A DNA stretch of 64,000 nt from Crossiella sp. CA-258035 (GTDB lineage Bacteria > Actinomycetota > Actinomycetes > Mycobacteriales > Pseudonocardiaceae), in assembly GCF_030064675.1 (NCBI RefSeq), contig NZ_CP116413.1, positions 2,264,001-2,328,000 of the forward strand. Reading direction: 5' to 3'. Every line of letters starts with the position of its first letter. Position 1 is the stretch's first letter. Below are positions 16,599 to 25,490 of this stretch, piece after piece. Made by a program: the position numbers and the translations under genes. The notes under the pieces are model-generated. The model saw nothing but the letters and a program-made list of their open reading frames with translations. It did no database searches and had not been told where the DNA came from.

Positions 16599-17058
16599 GC
16601 GCGACCAGCCGCCGCACCACCTCAGCCACCGGCGCGCTGGTGTCGATCTCCAGGGTCGCCGACTCCCGGAGCAGCGGCTCGACCAGCTCCAGGTTGGCCA
16701 GGATCGCGGCCCGCTCGGCCGGGTCCTTGCCGTAGGGGTTGTCCACGCGCGCCGCGATCCGCGCCAGCAGCACCTCCGCCGGTGCGCTGAGCAGCACGAC
16801 GTGGTCGAACAGCGGGTAGAAGTCGACCTGGTTGGTCTTGCAACCGGCCACGAAGAGGCTGCCCTCTCCGTGGCCGGTCAGCAGGTCGGTGATGGCCTGC
16901 TCGCGCCAGATCCAGTCCGGCTCGCCCTCGGCGTCGGTGACCCAGTGGCTCCACTCGTCGGTGTCGGTGTCGACCACCCGGTGCCCGAGCTCGGCGAGTG
17001 CGGACAGGGTGGTCGACTTGCCGGTGCCGGACATGCCGGTGAGCAGAACCCTGGTCAC
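16591..17058 (-). CDS. AAA family ATPase / shikimate kinase-like P-loop protein
   Basis: 155-residue small P-loop protein of the nucleoside/shikimate-kinase-like group. Seen: Walker A GMSGTGKST at residues 8-16, an acidic VVDTDTDEWSHW stretch in place of a substrate-binding loop, a WIWREQAI segment, LFVAGCKTNQ near 70, and the LID-like ARIAARVDNPYGKDPAER. The family is widespread in actinobacteria, and no substrate has been established to my knowledge. It starts with GTG at 17058 just after the GH95 gene end on the same strand (9 bases), so the two may be cotranscribed. It overlaps the GNAT gene tail by 8 bases. Confidence 0.8.
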   Translation of the reverse strand: MTRVLLTGMSGTGKSTTLSALAELGHRVVDTDTDEWSHWVTDAEGEPDWIWREQAITDLLTGHGEGSLFVAGCKTNQVDFYPLFDHVVLLSAPAEVLLARIAARVDNPYGKDPAERAAILANLELVEPLLRESATLEIDTSAPVAEVVRRLVALT

Positions 17059-17067
17059 CTGGTCAAC

Positions 17068-19413
17068 CTAGGGCAGCCCCCACTGCGGCGCGGCGGCGTT
17101 GGCCGGGACGTCGCGCGGGCGCAGGTCGGGGTGGTGGCCGCGGCGGGTCACCACCGCGGTCTGGCCCCGGCGCAGCGTGACCGAGATCCGGCCGGGGCCG
17201 GTCTGCCGCCAGCGCAGCGGCAGGCCCAGCTCGGAGCGGACCTGGATCTCGTCGGGGATGCCGTGTTCCAGCTCAAGGGGTTCGCCCGCCTCGCTGTGCA
17301 CCCGGACCCACTCGGTGGCCCCGTCCCGCCGGGAGGCGTCCACCACGAACGCGCCCTGGGCGCGCAGGCCGTCGATGGCGGCCTCCCGCCAGGTCGAGGG
17401 CACCGCGGGGAAGACCTTGACCACGCCGCCACCGCTGTCCAGCAACAGGTGCAGCACCGACTCGGCCGCCGACAGCGGGCTTTCCAGCGCGAGGTTGTTG
17501 CCCTCCACGTACATCGTGTTCGGCGTCAGCTTGGCGATGCCGATCACGTTGCCGTCCAGCAGGTGCCGGATGTGGCCGAGCGCGGTGTCCGCCTCACCCA
17601 TCAGCGCGCACATCATCGCCGCCGCCGGGTAGCTGTACCCGGCCCAGGCGGAGCGGTCCTTGCTCCACTGGTCGTAGGTGCGGCGGATCAGGTCGCGGTC
17701 GCCGGTCTCCCAGTTGACCTCGCGCAAGGGGTGGAACCAGAGCATGTGCGAGAAGTGCCGGTGCGAGCCGTGCAGGGTCACGTTCTCGCCGATCAGCACG
17801 CCCTGCTCGTTGCGGTGGTAGGGCACCAGCTTGGCCAGCACCTCCCGCCAGCGCGGGGCCAGCGGGTCGTCGATGCGCAGCTCGGTGGTGGTGTCCAGGA
17901 GGGTGCGGGCGGCCCAGCGGATCAGGGACAGGTCGTAGGTGGCGTCCACCGCGTCGGCGAACTCCGGCGAGCGGGTCAGCGGCAGGTGCAGCAGGCCGTC
18001 CGCGCCCGGCTTGAGGAAGTGCAGGTAGAAGTTGAGCGCCTTGCGCAGCAACGGGTACAGCACGTCCCGCTGGATCCGGCGGTCCATGCTGTGCCGGTAG
18101 CTGAGCCAGACGTTGTGCAGGCCCCAGATCAGGTTGCCGGTCTGGTCGGTCTTGGTGGAGGTGCCGGGGCGGCCGACGGTGGCGTTGCCCGGGATCTGCG
18201 CGCCGAGCTTCGGTCCGCCGGAGCGCAGGGTGCGGTCGCCGGGGTGGGCCAGCGCGTAGGTCTGGCCGTCGCGCAGTTCCGGCGGCACCGAGAACTCGAG
18301 GTTCTTGTGGTGCTTGCGGAAGGTCTGCGTCACCGCGTCCAGCTCGGGGTGGTTGGCGATGCCGGCGAACGGATAGGTGATCTGCACGTTGAGGTTCCAC
18401 CACACCGCGGTCCAGCTGCCGCCGCCCTCGGGGAACCACGGGCCCCACTCGCTGGTGACCGGCGCGTTCTCCCTGGTGGCGCAGGCCATCTTGTACAGCT
18501 GGATCCAGTAGAAGCGCTGCACCCACTTGTCCGGCACCGAGACCAGGCTCCTGGAGTGGAACCGGTGCCACCACGCGCGATGGGCGAAGACCAGCGGGTC
18601 CAGTCCGGCCAGCTGGGCGTGCCGGACCGCGGTGACCGCGTCCCCGGTGGAGGTGGACTGTGGAAACCCGTAGGCCACGGTGGCCGCCAGCAGCCGCCTG
18701 GTGCCGATACGCTTCTCCTGCCAGGCGGTGGTGTAGCCACCCCCTGCGTGCAGTGGTTGCTCCACATAGGACACTCCGGCCGAGCTGCCGGTGCGCGGGT
18801 CCGGGTTGGCGGTGTAGTCCGGTGGGATCCGGATCTGGCGGGTGGTCTTGGACGGCATCGCGGTGAAGCCCCACGCGGCCGCCTCCTCACCGGCGTTCGG
18901 GCTCAGCGAGACCAGCAGCACGCCCCGGTCGTTGTGCACCAGCGCGCGGAAGCTCAGGCTGCCCGCGGTGGTGGTGACCGTGCCGGAGAGCTCGGCGTCC
19001 CACAGGTCCAGCTGCCAGTCGACCGCGGTGACGGTGCCGGCCAGGGTGAGGGTCAGGTAGCCGATCGGCAGCCGGGACAGGCCGACCGCGGCCTCCCACT
19101 GGGGCCGCTGGTCCTGCACCTCGCTGTGGCTGAGCATGAACCGCAGCTCGTTGGCGCCGGCGCCGCGGTAGACCTGCACGCCGAGGAAACCGTTGGCCAG
19201 GAAGGGCGCGTCCTGCCAGCTGGTGGGCAGCTTGCGCCAGAGCATGCGGGCGTCCCGCGCGATGTCGCGGTGCACGTTCTTGGGTCCGAACGCCTCGGCG
19301 GAGGGTTCGGCCCACGCGGTGGTCGCGGCGGTGGTCCAGCCAGCGCCGAGAGTCACGAGTCCGGCGGCGGCCGAACCACGGTGTAGGAAACGTCGCCTGG
19401 AAAGGGGTGACAT
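17068..19413 (-). CDS. Tat-exported glycoside hydrolase, GH95 alpha-L-fucosidase-like
   Basis: 781-residue secreted glycosidase. Seen: a twin-arginine signal SRRRFLHRGSAAAGLVTLGAG, an N-terminal beta-sandwich region to about residue 270, then an (alpha/alpha)6 catalytic region containing WWNLNVQITYPF, which matches the asparagine pair that activates the water in GH95, and a later GSHRHFSHMLWFHP and a C-terminal beta domain. Total length is that of GH95 enzymes. Relatives remove alpha-1,2-linked fucose or galactose by inversion. GH95 has several subgroups and the exact sugar is uncertain. ATG 19413 lies 168 bases from the divergent mutA gene. Confidence 0.78.
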   Translation of the reverse strand: MSPLSRRRFLHRGSAAAGLVTLGAGWTTAATTAWAEPSAEAFGPKNVHRDIARDARMLWRKLPTSWQDAPFLANGFLGVQVYRGAGANELRFMLSHSEVQDQRPQWEAAVGLSRLPIGYLTLTLAGTVTAVDWQLDLWDAELSGTVTTTAGSLSFRALVHNDRGVLLVSLSPNAGEEAAAWGFTAMPSKTTRQIRIPPDYTANPDPRTGSSAGVSYVEQPLHAGGGYTTAWQEKRIGTRRLLAATVAYGFPQSTSTGDAVTAVRHAQLAGLDPLVFAHRAWWHRFHSRSLVSVPDKWVQRFYWIQLYKMACATRENAPVTSEWGPWFPEGGGSWTAVWWNLNVQITYPFAGIANHPELDAVTQTFRKHHKNLEFSVPPELRDGQTYALAHPGDRTLRSGGPKLGAQIPGNATVGRPGTSTKTDQTGNLIWGLHNVWLSYRHSMDRRIQRDVLYPLLRKALNFYLHFLKPGADGLLHLPLTRSPEFADAVDATYDLSLIRWAARTLLDTTTELRIDDPLAPRWREVLAKLVPYHRNEQGVLIGENVTLHGSHRHFSHMLWFHPLREVNWETGDRDLIRRTYDQWSKDRSAWAGYSYPAAAMMCALMGEADTALGHIRHLLDGNVIGIAKLTPNTMYVEGNNLALESPLSAAESVLHLLLDSGGGVVKVFPAVPSTWREAAIDGLRAQGAFVVDASRRDGATEWVRVHSEAGEPLELEHGIPDEIQVRSELGLPLRWRQTGPGRISVTLRRGQTAVVTRRGHHPDLRPRDVPANAAAPQWGLP

Positions 19414-19494
19414 GGGGGCGAATCATACGATGTTTACCTGGACTTTGGTGTGATTCGTTTGGGGTATTCCCAGTTCACGGACTTGAACGACACC

Positions 19495-19513
19495 CCAGTC
19501 ATCGGATGACTGG
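19495..19513. promoter_or_regulatory. perfect 19-bp palindrome upstream of mutA
   Basis: CCAGTCATCGGATGACTGG has 9-bp perfect arms around one centre base. It lies 68 bases before the mutA start and 81 bases from the divergent GH95 start, in the only intergenic space available for their promoters. It looks like an operator; the binding protein is unknown. Confidence 0.5.
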
Positions 19514-19581
19514 AAAAGTTAGGGGTGGGTCGGGCCACGACTAAGGGTTTCTGAGCGCGCATCCTGGCTACGATCCGCTGC

Positions 19582-21420
19582 ATGACTTTGCCTGGCGAGC
19601 AGCTCACCCTGGCCGCGGAGTTCCCGCAGCCAGAGCTGGGGCAGTGGCGGGAGCTGGTCGCGGGCGTGCTCCGCAAGTCCGGCGCGACCGAGCTGCCGGA
19701 GTTCCCGGAAACCAGGCTCTCCCGCACGACGTACGACGGCATCACCGTCAACCCGCTCTACACCCGCGAGGACGCGGCCGCCGAGACCGGCCTGCCCGGT
19801 CTCGCGCCGTACACCAGGGGCAGCAAGCCGGAGGGCGCGGTTCCGGGTGGCTGGGACGTCCGCCAGCGGCACAGCCACCCCGATCCGGCCACCAGCCGCG
19901 AGGCGGTGCTGGCGGACCTGGAGAACGGCGTCAGCTCGCTCTGGCTGACCCTCGGCGGGGACGCGCTGCCGATCGAGGCCCTGCCCGGGGTGCTGGACGG
20001 GGTGTACCTGGACCTGGCCGCGATCGTGCTGGATGCGGGCCCGGACACCGAGGCCGCGGCCGAGGCGCTGTTCGCGCTGGCCGCCGAGCGCGGGGTGCCC
20101 GACGGCGAGCTCTCCGGCAACCTGGGCGCCGACCCGCTCGGCCTGCGCGCCCGCACCGGCGCGGACACCGACCTCGGGGCCGCCGCCGCGCTGGCCGCCA
20201 GGGTCGCCGCGAAGTACCCGAGGCTGCGCACATTGACCGTGGACGGCACCGTCTTCCACGACGCGGGCGGCTCGGACGCCGAGGAGCTGGGTGCCTCGCT
20301 CGCGGTGGCCACCGCCTACCTGCGCGCGCTGACCGAGGCCGGGCTGGACGTCGACGCCGCCTTCGCGCAGCTGGAGTTCCGCTACGCCGCCACCGCCGAC
20401 CAGTTCCTCACCATCGCCAAGTTCCGCGCCGCCCGGCGGCTGTGGGCCAGGGTCGGCGAGGTCTGCCAGGCGAGCGCGCCCGCGCAGCGGCAGCACGCGG
20501 TGACCTCCTCGGCGATGATGACCGCCCGCGACCCGTGGGTGAACATGCTGCGCACCACGCTGGCCTGCTTCGGCGCGGGCGTGGGCGGCGCGGACTCCGT
20601 CACCGTGCAACCCTTCGACGCCTGCCTTGGCCTGCCGGACGACTTCGCCAGGCGGATCGCGCGCAACACCCAGGCGCTGCTGGTGGAGGAGTCGCACGTG
20701 GCCAGGGTGATCGACCCGGCTGGCGGTTCCTACTACGTGGAGCGGCTCACCGAGGACCTGGCGCAGGCCGCCTGGGCCTTCTTCACCGAGATCGAACGGG
20801 CAGGTGGCTTCGAGGCGGCGCTGGCCGACGGGATGGTCGAGCAGCGGCTGGCGGCCACCCAGGCCAAGCGCGCCAAGCGGATCGCGCACCGCAAGGACGC
20901 GATCACCGGGGTCAGCGAGTTCCCGAACCTGACCGAGAAGCTGCCGGTCCGCACGCCCAACCCGGCCCCGCCCACCGGCGGGCTGCCCAGGGTCCGGTAC
21001 GCCCAGGAGTTCGAGGACCTGCGCACCGCCTCGGACCAGGCCCCGCAGCGACCCACGGTCTTCCTGGCCACGCTGGGCTCGGTGGCTTCCTACACCGCGC
21101 GCGCCACCTTCGCCGCGAACCTGTTCCAGGCAGGCGGTATCGCCACCCCGGACAGCGGCCCCGGCGCCGACCCGGCGGCGATCGCGGCCGCGTTCAAGGA
21201 CAGCGGCGCGAGCGTGGTGTGCCTGTGCGGCAGCGACAAGAGCTACGCCGAGCACGCCGCCCCGGTCGCCGAGGCGCTGAAAGCCGCAGGCGCGCAATGG
21301 ATCTGGCTGGCGGGCAAGCCCGGGGACCAGGCCGTGGGCATCGACGACTACCTCTTCGCCGGATGCGACGCACTCGGTGTCCTCCGCCGCACGCTCACCG
21401 ACCTGGGGGTGGCTTTCTGA
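19582..21420 (+). CDS. mutA: methylmalonyl-CoA mutase small (beta) subunit
   Basis: 612-residue non-catalytic subunit of heterodimeric methylmalonyl-CoA mutase, which interconverts methylmalonyl-CoA and succinyl-CoA. Seen: a TIM-barrel-like substrate-binding domain to about residue 450, with the family segments [42 protein letters not shown] and [14 protein letters not shown], and a C-terminal flavodoxin-like domain in which the cobalamin motif DxHxxG is absent ([15 protein letters not shown]), as is normal for this subunit. The stop overlaps mutB by one base (TGATG), indicating coupled translation. The pathway feeds or drains propionyl-CoA and supplies extender units for polyketides. Confidence 0.95.
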   Translation: MTLPGEQLTLAAEFPQPELGQWRELVAGVLRKSGATELPEFPETRLSRTTYDGITVNPLYTREDAAAETGLPGLAPYTRGSKPEGAVPGGWDVRQRHSHPDPATSREAVLADLENGVSSLWLTLGGDALPIEALPGVLDGVYLDLAAIVLDAGPDTEAAAEALFALAAERGVPDGELSGNLGADPLGLRARTGADTDLGAAAALAARVAAKYPRLRTLTVDGTVFHDAGGSDAEELGASLAVATAYLRALTEAGLDVDAAFAQLEFRYAATADQFLTIAKFRAARRLWARVGEVCQASAPAQRQHAVTSSAMMTARDPWVNMLRTTLACFGAGVGGADSVTVQPFDACLGLPDDFARRIARNTQALLVEESHVARVIDPAGGSYYVERLTEDLAQAAWAFFTEIERAGGFEAALADGMVEQRLAATQAKRAKRIAHRKDAITGVSEFPNLTEKLPVRTPNPAPPTGGLPRVRYAQEFEDLRTASDQAPQRPTVFLATLGSVASYTARATFAANLFQAGGIATPDSGPGADPAAIAAAFKDSGASVVCLCGSDKSYAEHAAPVAEALKAAGAQWIWLAGKPGDQAVGIDDYLFAGCDALGVLRRTLTDLGVAF

Positions 21421-23630
21421 TGCCGCGCAACCTGATCCCCGACTTCGGCCAGGTCGACCTGGGCGTCCCGGCCGCCGCCGCGGACCCGGCGAGCTGGCGC
21501 TCCGCGCTCACCGAGGCCACCGGCAAGGACGCCGAGAACCTGGTGTGGGAGACGCCGGAAGGCATCACGGTCAACCCGCTCTACACCGCCGCGGACACCG
21601 AGGGCCTGGACTTCCTGGGCACCTACCCGGGTATCGCGCCGTACCTGCGCGGGCCGTACCCGACCATGTACGTCAACCAGCCGTGGACCATCCGCCAGTA
21701 CGCGGGTTTCTCCACCGCCGCGGAGTCCAACGCCTTCTACCGCCGCAACCTGGCCGCCGGGCAGAAGGGCCTGTCGGTGGCCTTCGACCTGCCCACGCAC
21801 CGCGGCTACGACAGCGACCACCCGCGGGTGCCCGGTGACGTCGGCATGGCGGGCGTGGCGATCGACTCGATCTACGACATGCGGCAGCTCTTCGACGGCA
21901 TCCCGCTGGACAAGATGAGCGTGTCGATGACCATGAACGGCGCGGTGCTGCCGGTGCTGGCGCTCTACATCGTGGCCGCCGAGGAGCAGGGGGTGGCGCC
22001 GGAGCAGCTGGCCGGGACCATCCAGAACGACATCCTCAAGGAGTTCATGGTCCGCAACACCTACATCTACCCGCCGCAGCCCTCGATGCAGATCATCTCC
22101 GACATCTTCTCCTTCACCTCGCAGAAGATGCCCCGGTACAACTCGATCTCCATCTCCGGCTACCACATCCAGGAGGCCGGGGCCACCGCCGACCTGGAGC
22201 TGGCCTACACCCTGGCCGACGGCGTGGAGTACCTGCGGGCCGGCCGGGACGCGGGCCTGGACATCGACGCCTTCGCCCCCCGGCTGAGCTTCTTCTGGGC
22301 GATCGGCATGAACTTCTTCATGGAGGTCGCCAAGCTGCGCGCGGCCCGCCTGCTGTGGGCGAAGCTGGTCAAGCAGTTCGACCCCAAGAACGCCAAGTCG
22401 CTGTCGCTGCGCACACATTCGCAGACCTCGGGCTGGTCGCTGACCGCGCAGGACGTGTTCAACAACGTGGTGCGCACGTGTGTGGAGGCGATGGCCGCCA
22501 CCCAGGGGCACACGCAGTCCTTGCACACCAACGCCTTGGACGAGGCGCTGGCGCTGCCCACCGACTTCTCCGCGCGCATCGCCCGCAACACCCAGCTGCT
22601 GCTGCAACAGGAGTCGGGCACCACGCGGGTGATCGACCCGTGGGGCGGCAGCAACTACGTGGAGCGCCTCACCTACGACCTGGCCCGCCGCGCGTGGAGC
22701 CACATCGAGGAGGTCGAGGCCGCGGGCGGGATGGCCAAGGCCATCGACGAGGGCATCCCGAAGCTGCGCGTGGAGGAGGCCGCGGCCCGCACCCAGGCGC
22801 GCATCGACTCCGGTCGGCAGCCGGTGATCGGGGTGAACAAGTACCGGGTCACCGCGGACGAGGCCATCGACGTGCTCAAGGTGGACAACGCGGGCGTGTA
22901 CGCCCAGCAGGTGGAGAAGCTGCGCCGCCTGCGCGAGGAGCGGGACAGCGCAGCGACTCAGTCCACTTTGGACGCTCTGACCAAGGCCGCCGACGACGCC
23001 GCCAACGGCCGCCGCGAGTCCGGCCTGGACCGGAACCTGTTGGCGCTGGCCATCAACGCGGCCCGCGCCAAGGCCACCGTCGGCGAGATCTCCGACGCGC
23101 TGGAGAAGGTCTACGGCCGTCACTCCGGCCAGATCAGGGTGATCTCCGGGGTCTACCGGGAGGAGGCCGGTGCGGTGAGCAACATCGAACGCACCCGCAG
23201 GGCCGCCGAGGCCTTCGAGGAGGCCGAGGGCCGCAGGCCGAGAATCCTGGTGGCCAAGATGGGCCAGGACGGCCACGACCGCGGCCAGAAGGTCATCGCC
23301 ACCGCCTTCGCCGACCTGGGCTTCGACGTGGACGTGGGCCCGCTGTTCCAGACCCCGGCCGAGGTGGCCCGCCAGGCCATCGAGGCCGACGTGCACATCG
23401 TCGGCGTCTCCAGCCTCGCCGCCGGTCACCTCACCCTGGTGCCCGCCCTGCGCCAGGAGCTGGAGTCCCAGGGCCGCGAGGACATCCTCATCGTGGTCGG
23501 CGGCGTGATCCCGCCCCAGGACTTCGACGAGCTGCGCGCCGCCGGCGCCACCGCGATCTTCCCGCCCGGCACCGTGATCGCCGAGGCCGCCCTGGACCTG
23601 CTGAAGGTCCTGACCGACCAGCAGGGCTGA
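21420..23630 (+). CDS. mutB: methylmalonyl-CoA mutase large (alpha) subunit
   Basis: 736-residue catalytic subunit, adenosylcobalamin-dependent. Seen: N-terminal [21 protein letters not shown], substrate-channel region [21 protein letters not shown] with the active-site tyrosine near residue 80, [21 protein letters not shown], and the C-terminal cobalamin domain with [13 protein letters not shown] near residue 616 (the DxHxxG base-off lower-axial histidine) plus [10 protein letters not shown] and VVGGVIPP. Full length for the family. It forms a heterodimer with MutA and needs MeaB for cofactor protection. It carries one GTCCACTTTGGAC palindrome at 22961-22973 inside the coding region. Confidence 0.97.
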   Translation: MPRNLIPDFGQVDLGVPAAAADPASWRSALTEATGKDAENLVWETPEGITVNPLYTAADTEGLDFLGTYPGIAPYLRGPYPTMYVNQPWTIRQYAGFSTAAESNAFYRRNLAAGQKGLSVAFDLPTHRGYDSDHPRVPGDVGMAGVAIDSIYDMRQLFDGIPLDKMSVSMTMNGAVLPVLALYIVAAEEQGVAPEQLAGTIQNDILKEFMVRNTYIYPPQPSMQIISDIFSFTSQKMPRYNSISISGYHIQEAGATADLELAYTLADGVEYLRAGRDAGLDIDAFAPRLSFFWAIGMNFFMEVAKLRAARLLWAKLVKQFDPKNAKSLSLRTHSQTSGWSLTAQDVFNNVVRTCVEAMAATQGHTQSLHTNALDEALALPTDFSARIARNTQLLLQQESGTTRVIDPWGGSNYVERLTYDLARRAWSHIEEVEAAGGMAKAIDEGIPKLRVEEAAARTQARIDSGRQPVIGVNKYRVTADEAIDVLKVDNAGVYAQQVEKLRRLREERDSAATQSTLDALTKAADDAANGRRESGLDRNLLALAINAARAKATVGEISDALEKVYGRHSGQIRVISGVYREEAGAVSNIERTRRAAEAFEEAEGRRPRILVAKMGQDGHDRGQKVIATAFADLGFDVDVGPLFQTPAEVARQAIEADVHIVGVSSLAAGHLTLVPALRQELESQGREDILIVVGGVIPPQDFDELRAAGATAIFPPGTVIAEAALDLLKVLTDQQG

Positions 23631-24622
23631 TGCGCGGCAACATCGACGTCGGCACGTACGCCGAGGGAGTGCTCGCGGGCGACCGGTCCTGGGTCGCCCG
23701 CGCGGTCACCCTGGTCGAGTCCAGAAGAGCCGACCACCGCACCACCGCCCAGAACCTGTTGGCCGAACTACAACCCCACGCCGGCAAAGCACGCCGCATC
23801 GGCATCACCGGCGTCCCCGGCGCGGGCAAGTCCACCTTCATCGACACCCTGGGCAGCCGCCTCACCGCCGAAGGCCACCGGGTAGCGGTCCTGGCGGTGG
23901 ACCCGTCCTCCACCAAGAGCGGCGGCAGCATTCTGGGCGACAAAACCAGGATGACCCGCCTGTCAGCAGACCCCAACGCCTTCGTCCGCCCCAGCCCCAC
24001 CGCCGGAACCCTTGGCGGAGTGGCAAAAGCAACCCGCGAAACCATCGTGGTAATGGAGGCGGCGGGCTACGACGTGGTCCTGGTGGAAACGGTCGGCGTA
24101 GGCCAGTCCGAGGTGACCGTCGCCGACATGGTCGACACCTTCCTCCTGCTCACCCTGGCCCGCACCGGAGACCAGTTGCAGGGAATAAAGAAGGGCGTCC
24201 TGGAACTGGCCGACGTGATCGCCGTCAACAAAGCCGACGGCGATCACGCCAAGGAAGCCGCCCGCGCCGCCCGGGAACTGGCGGGCGCATTGCGCCTGCT
24301 CCGCTCGGCAGACGCCACCTGGGACACCCCGGTCCTCACGTGCAGCGCCCGCGACGACGAAGGCATCGCGGAAGTCTGGGCCCAAGTGACCCGCCACCGC
24401 GACCAACTCGACGCCGCAGGCGAGCTGGACGCCAAGCGCCGCAACCAGTTGCTGGGCTGGACCTGGGCGATGGTGCACGACAGGTTGCTGCACGAGCTGC
24501 ACAGCCACCCCGGGGTACGAGAGCTGGGACCGGCGCTGACGAAGCAGGTAGCCGAGGGCACAGTGACCCCAGCCCAAGCAGCACAACGAATCCTGGACAC
24601 CTTCCAACAGGGCAAGGGCTAG
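23630..24622 (+). CDS. meaB: methylmalonyl-CoA mutase-associated GTPase
   Basis: 330-residue G3E-family P-loop GTPase that chaperones cobalamin loading and reactivation of methylmalonyl-CoA mutase. Seen: Walker A GVPGAGKST near residue 62, the switch region VAVLAVDPSSTKSGGSILGDKTRM, the family block AFVRPSPTAGTLGGVA, Walker B-like VLVETVGVGQSE, and the guanine-specific NKAD near residue 204. The C-terminal arm that mediates dimerisation is present (NQLLGWTWAMVHDRLLHELH). The start overlaps the mutB stop by one base. This is the third gene of the mutA-mutB-meaB operon; nothing else is coupled after it. The third-position GC drops somewhat in this gene compared with mutB. Confidence 0.95.
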   Translation: MRGNIDVGTYAEGVLAGDRSWVARAVTLVESRRADHRTTAQNLLAELQPHAGKARRIGITGVPGAGKSTFIDTLGSRLTAEGHRVAVLAVDPSSTKSGGSILGDKTRMTRLSADPNAFVRPSPTAGTLGGVAKATRETIVVMEAAGYDVVLVETVGVGQSEVTVADMVDTFLLLTLARTGDQLQGIKKGVLELADVIAVNKADGDHAKEAARAARELAGALRLLRSADATWDTPVLTCSARDDEGIAEVWAQVTRHRDQLDAAGELDAKRRNQLLGWTWAMVHDRLLHELHSHPGVRELGPALTKQVAEGTVTPAQAAQRILDTFQQGKG

Positions 24623-24670
24623 CGATTAAGGACCAGCGACGGGCTGGCTTTTCGAAAACTTGCCCGAAGT

Positions 24671-24828
24671 CTTGAGGTTCCCCATGCCCGTCAACCTGGA
24701 GACATCACACCACATCCCAGCGAGCAGACGCTCACAGCAACCGCCGCCAAGGCCACGCCACGTGACGGCGGCTGCTCGCTGGGATGTGGTTTGATTTCGG
24801 AAGGTTGACGGGCATGGGGAACCTCAAG
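24671..24828. repeat. nested inverted repeat, element 1
   Basis: Outer arms 24671-24697 and 24802-24828 are a perfect 27-bp inverted repeat. Inside, after 11-base asymmetric spacers on each side, arms 24709-24727 and 24772-24790 form a perfect 19-bp pair (ACCACATCCCAGCGAGCAG and complement). The 44-base core contains CCGCCG/CGGCGG and closely resembles the core of element 3 in the opposite orientation. Confidence 0.9.
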
Positions 24829-24880
24829 ACCTGCCTGCGTCTTGGCCTTTGACTTTGATTTTCCCCCCATGCTTTGATCT

Positions 24881-24969
24881 CTGCCCGTCCGGCGAGGACG
24901 CTCTTGACTGTCGCTCTTGCTTGAAAACCTAAGATCAAAAGCAAAAGAATGTCCTCGCCGGACGGGCAG
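24881..24969. repeat. inverted repeat, element 2
   Basis: Perfect 19-bp arms, CTGCCCGTCCGGCGAGGAC at 24881-24899 and its complement at 24951-24969, around a 51-base AT-richer loop. It lies 52 bases after element 1 and lacks the shared core of elements 1 and 3. Confidence 0.9.
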
Positions 24970-25061
24970 ACCACCGGAGGGGTGTGACAAGTCAAAAGCC
25001 GGTTGAGCAGGTTGCGGGGCGGAGTCTGTGTTGCCGACTCAAGACCCAGCGTGCTCGCGGT

Positions 25062-25213
25062 CCTCTCGTCTTCTCCGCACGACCTTCCGACAGCGAACCA
25101 CATCCCCACCAGCGGCCGCCGTCACGTTCCGAGGCTTTGGCGGCGGTTGCTGTGAGCGTCCGCTGGCGGGGATGCGGTGCGCGGTCTCCAGGCCGTACGG
25201 AGAAGACGAGAGG
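25062..25213. repeat. nested inverted repeat, element 3 (inverted relative to element 1)
   Basis: Outer arms CCTCTCGTCTTCTCCG at 25062-25077 and complement at 25198-25213 (16 bp, perfect). Inner arms 25098-25116 and 25160-25178 (19 bp, two mismatches) begin ACCACATCCC as in element 1. The core between them, read on the minus strand, matches the element 1 core (GCTCACAGCAACCGCCGCCA then CGTGACGGCGGC), so the same module occurs in both orientations with different outer arms. Confidence 0.9.
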
Positions 25214-25370
25214 CCCACTTTGTGGGTTTTCACCCGGATTTGCGCTGGTGTTGGCATGCAGAAACGTCACCGTTTTGTGCGCAGCCGTCACGCTGGTGGC
25301 GGTACGAACTGAACAGGAAAGTTGCTTACCGTAGTTGGGCAGGCACAGCATGCGATCATCGGAGGCTGCT

Positions 25371-25436
25371 ATGGCAGGTTGTGGTTGTTGCGCCAAGTGC
25401 ACCGGCTGCGGGGACAACTGCTGTCCCAACTGCTGA
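25371..25436 (+). CDS. 21-residue cysteine-rich peptide, metallothionein-like
   Basis: Very short ORF of 21 codons encoding eight cysteines in the spacing CxCCxxCxxCxxxCCxxC, plus one lysine and one aspartate and no aromatic residue. ATG 25371 is preceded by GGAGG at 25361-25365 with 5-base spacing, and the TGA is followed 15 bases later by a strong 12-bp hairpin. The dense paired-cysteine pattern is that of metal-thiolate peptides, suggesting binding of Zn, Cu(I) or Cd in the cytoplasm. No family name can be assigned. The alternative is a chance ORF, but chance runs of cysteine codons with a ribosome-binding site and terminator are unlikely. It directly follows the inverted-repeat block. Confidence 0.6.
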   Translation: MAGCGCCAKCTGCGDNCCPNC

Positions 25437-25451
25437 ACTCACTCACGAGCC

Positions 25452-25490
25452 GAACGGTGTGCCTTCCCGGTCACGGGGGGCACACCGTTC
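25452..25490. terminator. bidirectional hairpin terminator
   Basis: GAACGGTGTGCC at 25452-25463 pairs with GGCACACCGTTC at 25479-25490 (12 bp, perfect, 15-base loop). It lies after the cysteine-rich ORF on the plus strand and covers the stop codon region of the minus-strand hydrolase-like gene, so it can serve both. Confidence 0.75.

Larger units (their letters stand above)
24623..25370. other. gene-free stretch built of nested inverted repeats
   Basis: About 750 bases without a credible gene between meaB and a tiny cysteine-rich ORF. Most of it is taken by three inverted-repeat structures (24671-24828, 24881-24969, 25062-25213). Between and after them the sequence is lower in GC than the surroundings. 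Open frames of 60-145 codons on both strands arise from repeat sequence, lack ribosome-binding sites and read the same repeat in different frames, so I do not call them genes. Confidence 0.75.

Noticed and set aside
19414-19581. Cobalamin riboswitch before mutA
   Set aside because: The gap is short and no B12-box-like sequence was found; the palindrome is a protein-type operator.
24671-25213. Retron or group II intron RNA
   Set aside because: No reverse transcriptase gene nearby and no recognisable msr/msd or intron domain V pattern.
24691-25429. Small ORFs of 60-145 codons in the inverted-repeat block
   Set aside because: They read the repeated core in different frames on both strands and lack ribosome-binding sites.
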